Shown here: positions 22,465 to 32,750 of the stretch, piece after piece | How the letters are laid out: each line of letters opens with the position of its first letter | How positions within the stretch are numbered: position 1 is the first letter of the stretch | Source of the DNA: Silene conica | Lineage: Eukaryota; Streptophyta; Magnoliopsida; Caryophyllales; Caryophyllaceae | DNA: 64,000 nt | Assembly: GCA_029255685.2 (NCBI GenBank) | Contig: CM055313.2 | Coordinates: 43,604,079 to 43,668,078, forward strand | Reading direction: 5' to 3' | Notes under the pieces: generated by a model | Told to the model about the DNA's origin: nothing | Seen by the model: only the letters and a program-made list of their open reading frames with translations | The model's database searches: none | Translations under genes and position numbers: made by a program

Positions 22465-23025
22465 AGGTTCAGCTGTCAACTTAAGACACAGCCTACATAC
22501 ATATCATTCAGCAAGTATAAAGGTTCAGCGGTCAACTTAAGACATAACCTAAATACCAATCATTCAGCAAGCAAGGACTCAGAGGCCAACTTAAGGCATG
22601 GACCTGCCAATCAGCAAGACACTAGACTCAGAGGCGACATTACATCGCATGGACTAGCATCCAAAAGTAAAGGACCAGAGGCCAGCTTAAGACATGTCCC
22701 TTCACTACATCACAAGATACTAGACTCAGAGGCCAGCTTAAGGCATGTCCTAGCATCAAACATCTGCAGTCCGGGCAAGGTGTCAAATCCTTAGCTACCC
22801 CGTTGTGCAGCTGCTCTACTCGTCAGACTCAGAGGCCAACTTAAGGCATGTTCCAACGCGATCACAATCAAACATGTCTGGGCTCAGAGGCCAGCTTAAG
22901 GCATATCCCAAACACGACACTCATACACATATAGGGCTCAGAGGCCAACTTAAGGCATATCCCCAAATATGACAATCAACTCACGTATTAAGTTCAGAGG
23001 CCAGCTTAAGGCATAACTTAATACG
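22465..23025. repeat. Ten-unit hairpin array with conserved 20-nt core and variable self-complementary flanks
   Basis: The core CAGAGGCCAACTTAAGGCAT or a close variant starts at 22470, 22526, 22580, 22629, 22676, 22727, 22830, 22885, 22939 and 22995. Flanks differ between units but tend to be complementary: AGGTT/AACCT (unit 2), GGAC/GTCC (unit 5), TGGG/CCCA (unit 8), CATAT/ATATG (unit 9) and 11 perfect bases in unit 10. Unit 1 pairs AGGTT with AGCCT through one G-T wobble. Unit 7 is weak. Spacing is irregular (about 45-100 bp). Function is unknown. Confidence 0.85.
22984..23025. repeat. Best hairpin of the array (unit 10)
   Basis: CGTATTAAGTT at 22984-22994 is perfectly complementary to AACTTAATACG at 23015-23025, enclosing the 20-nt core at 22995-23014. 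Confidence 0.93.
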
Positions 23026-23120
23026 CATCAATACAATATCATCAAAGTCTAGGAACTAATCTATAGTTCTACTTTCTTAACTTCTAATCAACACTTAATT
23101 GATCCCGGGAACTAAGTTGA

Positions 23121-23162
23121 GGGAGAGCCGGTTTCCCTTTCAATTACCCGACCGGGGGGTCT
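23121..23162. repeat. Direct repeat, copy 2, right of hairpin array
   Basis: GGGAGAGCCGGTTTCCCT at 23121-23138, then CGACCGGGGGGTCT at 23149-23162; only the stretch between them differs from copy 1. Confidence 0.85.
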
Positions 23163-23545
23163 CTATCCTCTCTCCATTCCCGAAACCAATATAGTGTCGC
23201 CCATCCTTCGGGGACCTCAAACACACATGAAAGGTACACGGAACGAATCTCAAACAAAACCGATAAGTCGTTTTGATGCGTGTCTATTTTATGATATTTT
23301 TCATCTATTTTTACACGCATTTGGTCGCTCATTTACTATGTCTTAGCCTTTATTTCCCAACAATCGTGTACTTTCGTATTTTTATGCACTTTTGCAGATT
23401 TATGCGGAAAAGGGACGATTTAGCACCAAATTCATGTCCTCGAGTCTTTTGCATAATTAAGGAACGAAGGAACGTCAACTGGAGTCTTTATTTAAGTACC
23501 AAGAGTCAAATCAAGAAGAAAACCAGAAATTTTCTATGCGGATAC

Positions 23546-23578
23546 GGTCGACCGACCTACTATATGGGTCGGCCGACC
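23546..23578. repeat. Palindrome pair 4
   Basis: Sites 23546-23557 and 23567-23578, central dinucleotides AC and GC, spacer TACTATATG. In B's LTR, upstream of the TATA-like box. Confidence 0.9.
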
Positions 23579-23644
23579 AGGCCTGATTTTTATGAAGTCC
23601 ATAATCTTGAAGAAAGCCCAGAATTCGCTTAAATCCGTAAAAGA

Positions 23645-23677
23645 GGTCGACCGACCCACCAAAGTGGTCGACCGACC
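23645..23677. repeat. Palindrome pair 5
   Basis: Sites 23645-23656 and 23666-23677, central dinucleotides AC and AC, spacer CACCAAAGT. It ends about 75 bp before the TATA-like box. Confidence 0.9.
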
Positions 23678-23752
23678 TCAGCGAAGCCCAGGAACAGTTT
23701 TCGGAAATAAATTAGAAGTAGGAGTCTTTAGGAAACTCGGAATCTTATGCCC

Positions 23753-23760
23753 TATATAAG
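23753..23760 (+). promoter_or_regulatory. TATA box in B LTR
   Basis: TATATAAG followed by ctaatcttgtaattag, which resembles the TATA context in D's LTR. Confidence 0.6.
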
Positions 23761-24157
23761 CTAATCTTGTAATTAGGGTTAGACAATCCAGTTTTATATA
23801 GAAGGAGTTATTATCTAGTTCTTAATTCAAAGTTTCAGCTTTAGTTTTGTAGTCTTTCAATAATTCCCAAGCATTCAATAAAGTTTGTTCCTTTCTGCCC
23901 TAATTCCGACTTTGGTAATTACTCTTTTAATCTAGTTTTATTATTGTTCTTATTACTATTGTTTTCAATTAAGATAAAATTCCCAAGCTTTATTGAATCT
24001 TGCATGCTTAGATTATTATCTACTATGTTTTCCATGTTTATTCCCGTCTTTATTATCGTTTTAATTACCATGCGTAGCTAAATTTCATATGTTAGGATGT
24101 AGGGGATGAATATGCATAGGTAGTAGAAATTCCGAGACCGACTTGTAGCAGAGCCGT

Positions 24158-24190
24158 GGTCGGCCGACTCAAATAATGGGTCGGTCGACC
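24158..24190. repeat. Palindrome pair 6
   Basis: Sites 24158-24169 (ends CGACT, one mismatch) and 24179-24190, central dinucleotides GC and GT, spacer CAAATAATG. Downstream part of B's LTR. Confidence 0.88.
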
Positions 24191-24198
24191 AAGGCGGT

Positions 24199-24231
24199 GG
24201 TCGGCCGACTGGAGTAGCTGGTCGGTCGACC
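24199..24231. repeat. Palindrome pair 7
   Basis: Sites 24199-24210 (one mismatch, CGACT) and 24220-24231, central dinucleotides GC and GT, spacer GGAGTAGCT. It follows pair 6 by 8 bp, so four sites lie within 74 bp and pairs 6 and 7 share the same dinucleotides and the same mismatch. Confidence 0.88.
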
Positions 24232-24816
24232 AACTCGCGCGTGAATCCTGTTTCGTCTTTCCTTGTTGACTATAATAACCTACAATGAGACTGAAAGGAG
24301 ACTTGTAGGATGTTAGTAATGACCTACCTAAGATTGAGAGATACGGGAAGGGCATTGGTTTACACCTTAAGACGGCTAGGTTACTTAAGACTGAAAGGTA
24401 TGTGACCTAGGATTTAGGAATCACCCTTATTGTTGACACCCAATAATTGTGAGACCTAGGAACTAATAGCATAGGCCGAAAGGAGCTATTAGGTACCATA
24501 GACCGAAAGGATATGTTACACCCCTTACGCGACTGCAATACATGTTGACCTTAGGATTTATATTACCTTAGCTATTTATTACCCAAACATCCTAGCATCC
24601 CTTTTTATATATTTAAATCTCATCTTTATTTCTTGTTTTATTTTTTGCTTAGACTTAGTAATCAACAATTAAACCCCCAAAACTGTTACCCTAAAACATT
24701 AACACCAAACAATAAACATTCCCCACCTCTCTATGGTTCGACCCTGACTTTCACTATCTATAGTTTAAGTTTAGGAATTATAAATTTATCTTTGGTACCC
24801 TCAACGGCGGGCATCA

Positions 24817-24956
24817 AATTTTGGCGCCGTTGCCGGGGAGGTGACGCCAGTGTTTATTGTTTTTTGTTTTTGTTTCTCTTTGTTTAAGGAACTTTTTGTT
24901 CCTTAAACCTTCTCACCATTTTCTTGTAGTTTCCATCTTATGCGCAGGTCAGTTCA
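24817..24956 (+). other. B leader with tRNA-Asp primer binding site
   Basis: TGGCGCCGTTGCCGGGGA at 24822-24839 is complementary to the 3' end of tRNA-Asp, the usual Athila-type primer. An ATG at 24940 (atgcgcaggtca) is a likely gag start but is separated from the rest of gag by G. Confidence 0.85.
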
Positions 24957-26478
24957 GTTGAGTAATATATTCTATATAAGTAATATATTGTTTTATGTTT
25001 TAATAATGACAAGTCTAGGTGATTATATTTTATATGCATATGCGTGTAATCGTGCGTTTAAGTGTACAGTTAATTATAGAGCAAAGATCGTAGTTTAGTA
25101 AAGTATAATTCAATCGAAGATTATAAGAACGATCAAGCTCATGTTAAGTGTCAAGTCTTTTTGAAGATTTACAAGATAAAAGCTTCATTACAATATCAAG
25201 AGTTTTTAAGTTATGGATCATTCCTATAACTATCGAAGAAATGAGATTTGCGTGAAGTAAATCAAAGCGTAAAGATTTATGCGTGCTATTAAAATATTAT
25301 TATATATTAATTTAGTAATCTTATAAACGGTTTTAAAATAGAAAAATTCTTTAGTTAACAAGAATTAAGATATTTATCTTATGAGATAAATATTAATTCT
25401 AAAAACGCTAAGGATTTTATTTTAACCGTTATTGTCAATATTCGAATTCCTAGGGAAAACGTGCTTCGAGAAATATGTCTCGAAGAAACGTATCTATAAA
25501 GCGTGCGTTGGGAGTCGTGCATAGGGAAGCGTGCCTCACGTTTTCCTACACGATTTCTAATACGTTTCATATTATCTTTATGGTTAATTAAATAAATAGA
25601 CTTGTTTATTTAATCTACTTAAAGATTGACTAGGATTTGATTAAAATATAAATTATTATATTATTGACAAAAATTAGGAATTGATTCAAAGTAGGATTCT
25701 ATATTTTAGTAATATAAGATATTTCCTAAATCTAAAAGGATTGAAGAAATATTATCTTATATCTTAATATAGTATTATCTTATTAGAATCCTTTCCTAAG
25801 CCAAATAAGATTAAGTTTAAATATTACCTAGAATTAGTATTCTAGATAAAGTAATATTTCTAAACTATCTAGGATTTAACCTAGATCTAAAATTAGTATA
25901 TAAGCATTCAAGCATCACACGCCTAATAGATCTCAACGAAAACACAAGCAGCCTCACGCAAACCGAGAAGAACAAACGGACGTAGTCTCTCACGCGTCTC
26001 GATATTCGTGCAATCATTGTCAAATTTCGTATACAAGACTACAAGCATAGAAGAAGATTTTCAAGCATTCAACCATCATCTATACAAGAAAGTGTTAAGA
26101 AGTTTATCTTACTTACTTAAGATAGATTCGAGTATTTAGCGGTACTCATTGTAAACAAGTATTTCACGGTACTTGTCGTAGCTAGATATTTAACGGTATC
26201 TAGATTGAGTTGTGACTAACATCAAAGTCGCACGAGTGGGTTGATAAAATTGTAATCCGGAGAAGGTACTAATTTTATTAATCGAGAATAGTGGACGTAG
26301 GTTTCGATTTGTGAAACTGAACCACTTCAAAAGATCGTGTCTCCTTTATTTTATTGCTCTTACTCATTACTTGCTTTTACTTCATCTCGACAATCATCAT
26401 CGAAGAAGAAACGAAAAAGTTGGCATACTCAATTCAACCCCCCCCTTCTTGAGTATATCTAGGTCAATAGACTCTTCA
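24957..26478 (+). repeat. 5' LTR of G
   Basis: The LTR runs from TTGAGTAATATATTCTATAT to GGTCAATAGACTCTTCA. TATA box TATATAAG is at 25897-25904. The small frames inside, duplicated in the other LTR, have no recognisable domain. Confidence 0.88.
25897..25904 (+). promoter_or_regulatory. TATA box in G 5' LTR
   Basis: TATATAAG in the last third of the LTR; the same site is at 35877-35884 in the 3' LTR. Confidence 0.6.
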
Positions 26479-26480
26479 AT

Positions 26481-26492
26481 TGGTATCAGAGC
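26481..26492 (+). other. Primer binding site of G
   Basis: TGGTATCAGAGC, complementary to initiator methionine tRNA, directly after the LTR. Confidence 0.92.
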
Positions 26493-26545
26493 CTCGTGCT
26501 CTTGAAAGCCTTACAGCTTGAGATTGATCCCTCTATTGATTTCCA

Positions 26546-28867
26546 ATGGATTCAAAACACCTTAAGTGTCCTATCTTCGATGGAAAGAACTATAGCATAT
26601 GGAAGAACATGATGACCCACTACGTCAAAGGATGTGACTGGGAATGCTGGAAAATAATTCAAACTGGACCAAAGAAGATATTGGTTGCATCTGCAAATGG
26701 AACCACATATGAGAAACCAGAAAGTGACTATGTGGAAGCTGATTACAAGATTGCTGAGAAAAATTCAAAAGCCATGAGTCTACTCCAAAACGGTATGATT
26801 ACTTCTGAATTTGATCGCTTCTCCTCCTGTAACTCAGCCAAAGAAATATGGGATGGCCTAGAACTTGCCTACGAAGGTACTTCTGTAGTCAAGAAACATC
26901 GCATAGACTTGCTCATTCAACGATATGAACTTTTCACTATGGAAAAGAATGAATCGATTGATAGCATGTCTGCGCGATTCTCTTGCATACTTAATGAACT
27001 ACGAAACCTTGGTAGGAAGTATGATTCTGAGGACATAGTTAGAAAAGTCCTTAGAAGCCTAACCAAAAAGTGGCAACCAAAAGTCACTGCAATTGAAGAA
27101 GCTCGTGATCTCACGACCTTAACTTATCAAGAACTCATTGGATCTCTAATGGCTCATGAGATCATGCTAAATAGAGATGACAATGATCATTCTACAAATA
27201 AAAATATTGCACTACAAGCCTCTACAAGTGGAGAATGTGAACCTTAACTGGAAGATGAAACAGTTCTCTTTGCAAGACGCTTTAAAAAGGCAGTCTTCAA
27301 AGGGAGATTTACCAAATCCAACAATAAAGCAAACGACAAGAAAAAGAGTGACTCCAAGCAAACCTTCTTCAAACGAGGGTGCTTTAAATGTGGTGATCAA
27401 GGGCATATGATCAAGGACTGTCCAAGCTGGGACAAGATTAAAGACAAAACCAAACGAGATAAGACCAAGACTGAATTTAAAAAGGTTATGCTCGCATCTT
27501 GCTGGGGAGAATTAGATTCCGAAGATGACGATGACTCAGAAGAAGAGGAAATTGCTAACCTGTGTCTAAGCAACGTAAGCTTGGATCTAATCTCTGACGA
27601 TCATGACTCATCACAATTTTGCCTCTACGGAGAATCTGATTCAGAGGATGAAGACCAAGAGGTAAATTTTTTACAGCTTAAGAGTCAAGTCAAAAATTTA
27701 TCTAAGTCTGCTTTAATTAATTATTTTGAACAAACCCTAGATCAATGTCACGAACAAAGTCTTGAATTAGACGAGCTGAAAGAACAGATTCTTGATATTG
27801 CTGAGGAAAATCAACTCCTAAAGGCCAAAGCTAAGAAACTGAAATCCAAGGTTAACATTGATACAAATGTTAAATTGGAAACAGTAATGTCTGAGAAGAA
27901 AATTCTTGAGTCTAAAGTTACAGCCAATGAAGTTGTAATCTCAAAATTAAAACTCAACATTAAAGAGCTTGAATCTAAGATTATAGCCAATGAAGCTATA
28001 ACCTCAGATCTAAAAAGGTCTAATGAAATTCTAAAGAGTAAATCTACACCAGTTGTTGTAGATGAAACTCATCTAGAAGAAGTTGAAATCCTCGAGCAAA
28101 AAATCATGGATCTAGAATTCAACTTATCCAAAGTTAAAAAGGAACATGCGCAAATCGTGTTCAACTTTAATAAAGACATTCAAGACTTAAAAGATCGTAA
28201 CAATGTTGACCATTCCTCCTGCATAAAAGAAATAGATTCCTTAAAAGACCTTCTTCTTCATGCTCGAAAGGTTCACGAAAAATGGGAAGGAAGTACTAAC
28301 GTACTAAACTTCTTAACTGAACAATCCGATAACAACATGAAGATGGGTCTAGGTCATGAGTGCTATGGTAGGAGAGACCATTCCAAATGTCAACAAAAAC
28401 CTGATGAACGTGACTTTAGAAAAAGAAAGTATGTAGACTTGCCTGAATACTTGATTTGTACTTATTGTGGTCATAATGGACACCTACGAGAAAACTGTGT
28501 AAAACACGCACTTGACTTCAAAACTGGAGTCAAATTTGTTAAATCTCTAGGTATACCAAATGACTCTATATCTATCATTGATAGTGAGGAAGATAATGAA
28601 GGGGTTGAGGAAAGAAATAATGACCATAGATGGTTCTATGACATGTCCTTTAATTACGCAGAAAAGAAAAATAGAACCACTCAAACTCATAAACCTACAA
28701 CCTACAAGAAACAAAACCCAAGGACTCACACTCAACCAACAAAACCTAACTACCACAGTTACAAGAGACCTATAGTGTGACAAGTTTGGGTTAAAAAGGA
28801 AGATGTTTTCATTATCACTAACTCAAAAGGACCCAAGTTTGCTTGGGTACCTAAGTCCTGTCTTTAA
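26546..28867 (+). pseudogene. G Gag, long Sirevirus type, with two premature stops
   Basis: One frame starts at ATG 26546 (MDSKHLKCPIFDGKNYSIWK, the DUF4219/UBN2 entry). It contains the UBN2-type capsid region to about residue 215 and a TAA at 27245-27247. A CCHC knuckle follows at 27380-27421 (CFKCGDQGHMIKDC), then an acidic stretch, a long Lys/Glu/Leu-rich coiled coil (about 27680-28290) and a second knuckle at 28457-28498 (CTYCGHNGHLRENC). A TGA interrupts at 28778-28780 and the frame closes at TAA 28865-28867. Sequence on both sides of each early stop continues the same protein, so they are nonsense mutations. The TGA is one C-to-T change from a CGA codon. The long coiled-coil gag is a Sirevirus hallmark. 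Confidence 0.82.
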
Positions 28868-31800
28868 ACTACTTTGTGCAGATAATCACTAAAGAGAATA
28901 ATCTATGGTACCTCGACAGTGGATGCTCTCGACACATGACAGGTGACGCCAACCTATTCACCACCTTGGAACCATTCGACGGAGGAAAGGTCACCTTCGG
29001 TGACAACAAAAAGGGAAAGGTAATAGGTGTCGGTAAGATAGGCATCTCATCTTCTCACTCTATTAGCGATGTATATCTGGTAAGTGGTCTTAAACATAAC
29101 TTAATTAGTATATCCCAATTATGCGACAAAGGAAACAAAGTTGTTTTTCATACAGATGTGTGTCGTATAATTATGGAAGGTACAAGTAAAGTTATTCTTG
29201 AAGGTCATAGAAAGAAAAATGTTTATATGATTGATTTAAACATTGTGCCTACTGACTCTCTCTCATGTATGAAAGTTACGTTAGATGATCCATGTCTCTG
29301 GCATAAGAGATTTGGACATATTAGTTCTCCTATTCTTAGCAAATTGAAGAGATGGGACTTGGTCGAAGGTCTTCCCAAGATCAGATTTGATCAAGAAAAG
29401 ATGTGCGACACATGTGCACGATGTAAACACGTCAGGTCATCCTTCAAACCAAAAAGAATAGTAAGTACTAACCAAGCTCTTGATCTAGTACATATGGATC
29501 TCTGTGGCCCTATGAAGGTAAGAAGCATAGGCGGTTCCAGGTATGTTTTCGTTCTAGTTAATGATTATTCTAGATTTGTTTGGCCTATCTTTCTTCACTC
29601 TAAAGACGAAACATTTGATGAATTTGTTAGTCTTATGAAACTTGTTCAAAACAAATTAAAAACTAATCTAGTAACTATTCGAACTGACCATGGAACTGAG
29701 TTTGACAACCATGCTTTTATAGAATTCTGTAAATCCAACGGTGTTGGACATAACTTCTCTGCACCTAGAACACCACAACAAAACGGAGTAGTAGAACGCA
29801 TGAACAGAACCCTAGAAGACATGGCTAGAACAATGCTTCTTTGTAGTGGCCTACCTAGAAACTTTTGGGCTGAGGCTATTAGTACAGCTTGCTATATTCA
29901 TAACCGTGCCATGATTAGACCTATCCTTAAAAAGACTCCTTATGAACTTCTTCGTGGTCGTAAACCTAATATATCTCATCTAAGATGTTTTGGGAGTAAA
30001 TGCTTTGTTCACAACAATGGTAAAAATCGTTTAAGCAAATTTGACCCTAGAAGTGATGAGGCTATTTTCATAGGATATTCTGATCATAGTAAAGTCTATA
30101 AAGTTTTTAACAAACGTACTTTATGCATAGAAGAAAGCATACATGTTATCTTTGATGAGAATAATGCCTTCGACAAGCCTTTACAGGACGAAGAAGAAAA
30201 CCTAGACGAACCTGACTTTAGGTTGTCAAGGGAAGATCCTCCTGAAATAGAAAATAACGATGAAGGCGAAATTCAAGGAAACAATAACGAACTTAACTTG
30301 GAAGGAAATGGTGCGAGAGATGAAACTACAGTTGATGATACTGTAGATAACTCTCAAACCAATGACTTAGAACCCAGAGTTATAGCTAATGAAGCTACAA
30401 CTTTGAATCAAAACCAAAGGGAAGAGAGTATAGTTATACCTGACTCTCCTACAAACCCTGGTTTGGATTCAGGGGGAACAAGTCAAAATCCCGAGTCAAG
30501 CAGTAGCAATGAAAACAATCAATCAAGAAACTGGAGATATAAAGGCTCTCACCCTCTGGATCATATCATAGGAAGCCTTACAGAAGGAGTTCAAACTCGA
30601 AGAAGCTTAAACAACTTCTGTTCCTTCTACTCCTTTCTCTCCACAATTGAACCTACAAATATAAAAGAAGCACTTGCAGAACCTGACTGGATAATCGCCA
30701 TGCAAGAAGAACTACAACAATTCGAAAGAAATAAAGTATGGCATCTTGTTCCTCGTCCTAAAGATAGATCAGTAATTGGAACAAGATGGGTATTCAGAAA
30801 TAAATTAGATGACTCTGGAGTCATCGTTCGTAATAAAGCAAGATTGGTCGTTCAAGGATACAATCAACAGGAAGGGATCGATTATGACGAAACCTTTGCT
30901 CCTGTTGCTCGTCTTGAAGCAATTCGCTTGCTCATAGCATTTGCTGCACATAAAGGAATGAAATTATTTCAAATGGATGTTAAGACTGCATTCCTTAACG
31001 GATATCTTCAGGAGGAAGTATATGTCGAACAACCTCCTGGATTTCCTGACAGCAAACTAAAAGACCATGTATACAGATTGGATAAAGCTCTATATGGGCT
31101 AAAACAGGCCCCTCGAGCATGGTACGACAGACTATCAAAATTTCTATTGGAAAGCGGATTCAAGAGAGGATCAGTAGATAAGACCTTATTTCTGAAAAAT
31201 GAAAATTCCGATCTACTAGTTGTACAGATCTACGTTGACGATATTATATTTGGCTCAACCAACAAAAAGTTGTGCCAATACTTCTCAGAGTTGATGACAT
31301 CAGAGTTCGAGATGAGTATGATGGGAGAATTAAAATTCTTCCTTGGTCTTCAAATTCAACAGACGAACGAGGGTATCAAAGTTCATCAACAAAAGTACGT
31401 CAAAGAATTAATAAAGAAATTCGGAATGGAATCCTCTCATCCTATGCCTACTCCAATGGTAACAGATAAGAAACTCACCAAAGACGAGGACGGTAAGTCA
31501 GTAGATGAAACTACTTATAGAGGTATGATTGGCTCACTTCTTTATCTTACTGCAAGTCGTCCAGATATAATGTTTAGTGTCTGCGTCTGTGCTCGATTCC
31601 AATCTGCACCAAAAGAATCACATATAATTGCGGTTAAGAGAATTTTAAGATACCTAATTGGAACATCAAAATTATATCTATGGTATCCTATGGACTGTAA
31701 TTTTAACCTAGTAGGATATTCAGATGCGGACTATGCAGGTTGTTCTTTAGACAGGAAAAGTACTTCTGGACTTGCGACTTTCGTTGGACCATGTATTATA

Positions 31801-32175
31801 TCTTGGGCATCCAAGAAACAAAATTCAGTCGCCCTGTCAACCGCAGAAGCAGAATATATTGCAGCCGCACTGGTATCTTCCCAACTACTTTGGTTAAAAC
31901 AGCAGTTACTTGATTATGGTATTGACGTGGGATGTATACCTATACTATGTGATAATACGAGTGCTATTATAATATCTAAAAACCCGGCTCAGCACTCGAG
32001 AACAAAACACATAGAGATTAGACATCACTTTTTACGTGACCATGTAGAAAAGAAAAACATTAAGTTGGAATTTTGTAGTACGGAAAAACAATGGGCAGAT
32101 ATTTTTACTAAACCTTTGGCTAGGGAACGATTTGAGACTTTACGATTGGAAATTGGTTTAATCGGTGGCACCTAA
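28855..32175 (+). CDS. G Pol polyprotein (protease-integrase-RT-RNase H)
   Basis: An open copia-type pol lies in a frame shifted by -1 from gag. No ATG begins it: the frame opens at 28855 after a TAA, and GTG at 28876 is the first NTG. Counting from 28876, the protease site [11 protein letters not shown] is at 13-23. Integrase has HKRFGH...CDTCARC zinc residues and the triad D208, D271, E307. RT has [12 protein letters not shown] at about 653, KTAFLNG at about 703, [11 protein letters not shown] at about 740 and YVDDIIFGS at 786-794. RNase H has YSDADYAGC and ends near ADIFTKPL. Integrase before RT is diagnostic of Ty1-copia. It appears intact; how it is translated from gag is not visible. 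Confidence 0.9.
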   Translation, partial: VLSLNYFVQIITKENNLWYLDSGCSRHMTGDANLFTTLEPFDGGKVTFGDNKKGKVIGVGKIGISSSHSISDVYLVSGLKHNLISISQLCDKGNKVVFHTDVCRIIMEGTSKVILEGHRKKNVYMIDLNIVPTDSLSCMKVTLDDPCLWHKRFGHISSPILSKLKRWDLVEGLPKIRFDQEKMCDTCARCKHVRSSFKPKRIVSTNQALDLVHMDLCGPMKVRSIGGSRYVFVLVNDYSRFVWPIFLHSKDETFDEFVSLMKLVQNKLKTNLVTIRTDHGTEFDNHAFIEFCKSNGVGHNFSAPRTPQQNGVVERMNRTLEDMARTMLLCSGLPRNFWAEAISTACYIHNRAMIRPILKKTPYELLRGRKPNISHLRCFGSKCFVHNNGKNRLSKFDPRSDEAIFIGYSDHSKVYKVFNKRTLCIEESIHVIFDENNAFDKPLQDEEENLDEPDFRLSREDPPEIENNDEGEIQGNNNELNLEGNGARDETTVDDTVDNSQTNDLEPRVIANEATTLNQNQREESIVIPDSPTNPGLDSGGTSQNPESSSSNENNQSRNWRYKGSHPLDHIIGSLTEGVQTRRSLNNFCSFYSFLSTIEPTNIKEALAEPDWIIAMQEELQQFERNKVWHLVPRPKDRSVIGTRWVFRNKLDDSGVIVRNKARLVVQGYNQQEGIDYDETFAPVARLEAIRLLIAFAAHKGMKLFQMDVKTAFLNGYLQEEVYVEQPPGFPDSKLKDHVYRLDKALYGLKQAPRAWYDRLSKFLLESGFKRGSVDKTLFLKNENSDLLVVQIYVDDIIFGSTNKKLCQYFSELMTSEFEMSMMGELKFFLGLQIQQTNEGIKVHQQKYVKELIKKFGMESSHPMPTPMVTDKKLTKDEDGKSVDETTYRGMIGSLLYLTASRPDIMFSVCVCARFQSAPKESHIIAVKRILRYLIGTSKLYLWYPMDCNFNLVGYSDADYAGCSLDRKSTSGLATFVGPCIISWASKKQNSVALSTAEAEYIAAALVSSQLLWLKQQLLDYGIDVGCIPILCDNTSAIIISKNPAQHSRTKHIEIRHHFLRDHVEKKNIKLEFCSTEKQWADIFTKPLARERFETLRLEIGLIGGT

Positions 32176-32750
32176 TCGATCTTAAGAGCTGAAAATAACC
32201 CAATGATTGACTATGAAAAGACTGAATTATATGACTGTGTCCGTATATTCCGCTGCATGCCTATGTGTGTTATTTTTATTGGATGCTCAAATGTTGATTA
32301 TTTCATGCTACATGTTATGCGAACATACACAACCAATTTTCTCAGATCAAAATAATAATATACAAATATTAATATATTAATACCTAATAATATTATTATT
32401 ATTATATATATATATAACTATAGTTACGTATTTCAAATACGTAACTTAAAACAAAATCGTACTCACTAAATTTTCGTAACAAGAAAATCGTAACAAAATA
32501 AACATACGTACCAACAAAATTAAGACTTACCCCACCTAATTTACCTACCCCACGTGTAACCTCCCCCTATCCCTCAAAACTTACCTTACCCTTTATTACA
32601 CTCTACCTCCCCTCCATAACCGTCTTCTACCTCTTCACTCTAACTTCACCCTCACATCAACTCTTCACCCATAACTCTCTCTCATAAATTTTGTTAAAAT
32701 CAAAAATCCTTTCACAAACTCACCTATAACTCTCATTTCATCAAACAAAA
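32176..32750 (+). other. Spacer between G pol and the third ORF
   Basis: AT-rich, with a TA/ATT run near 32340-32420 and pyrimidine-rich sequence (many CCT/CTC) from 32500 to 32750. No ORF. A leader or splice acceptor for the third ORF is possible but not shown. Confidence 0.6.

Larger units (their letters stand above)
21766..23273 (-). repeat. 5' LTR of chromovirus A (partial)
   Basis: The plus strand starts TGTAAAACCCCTCGCG next to the primer site, fitting an LTR 3' end in reverse. It stays recognisable up to about 23273, where the TG of B's LTR begins, so B appears to be inserted in it. It holds a ten-unit hairpin array (22465-23025) and two copies of a GAGAGCCGGTTTCCCT block flanking that array. 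No ORF is supported. Confidence 0.7.
23274..24816 (+). repeat. 5' LTR of B
   Basis: The LTR begins TGATGCGTGTCTATTTTATG and ends CAACGGCGGGCATCA, five bases before the primer site. It holds four palindrome pairs (two before and two after the TATA-like box at 23753) and no gene. Confidence 0.88.

Noticed and set aside
22465..23025. Reading the A LTR array as a CRISPR or simple satellite
   Set aside because: Spacing is irregular, and the variable parts are complementary flanks of each core, not independent spacers; it lies in an LTR.
28863..28869. TTTAAAC slippery heptamer at the gag-pol overlap of G
   Set aside because: Its X-XXY-YYZ codons fall in the pol frame, not the gag frame, so it cannot act as a standard -1 site for gag ribosomes.
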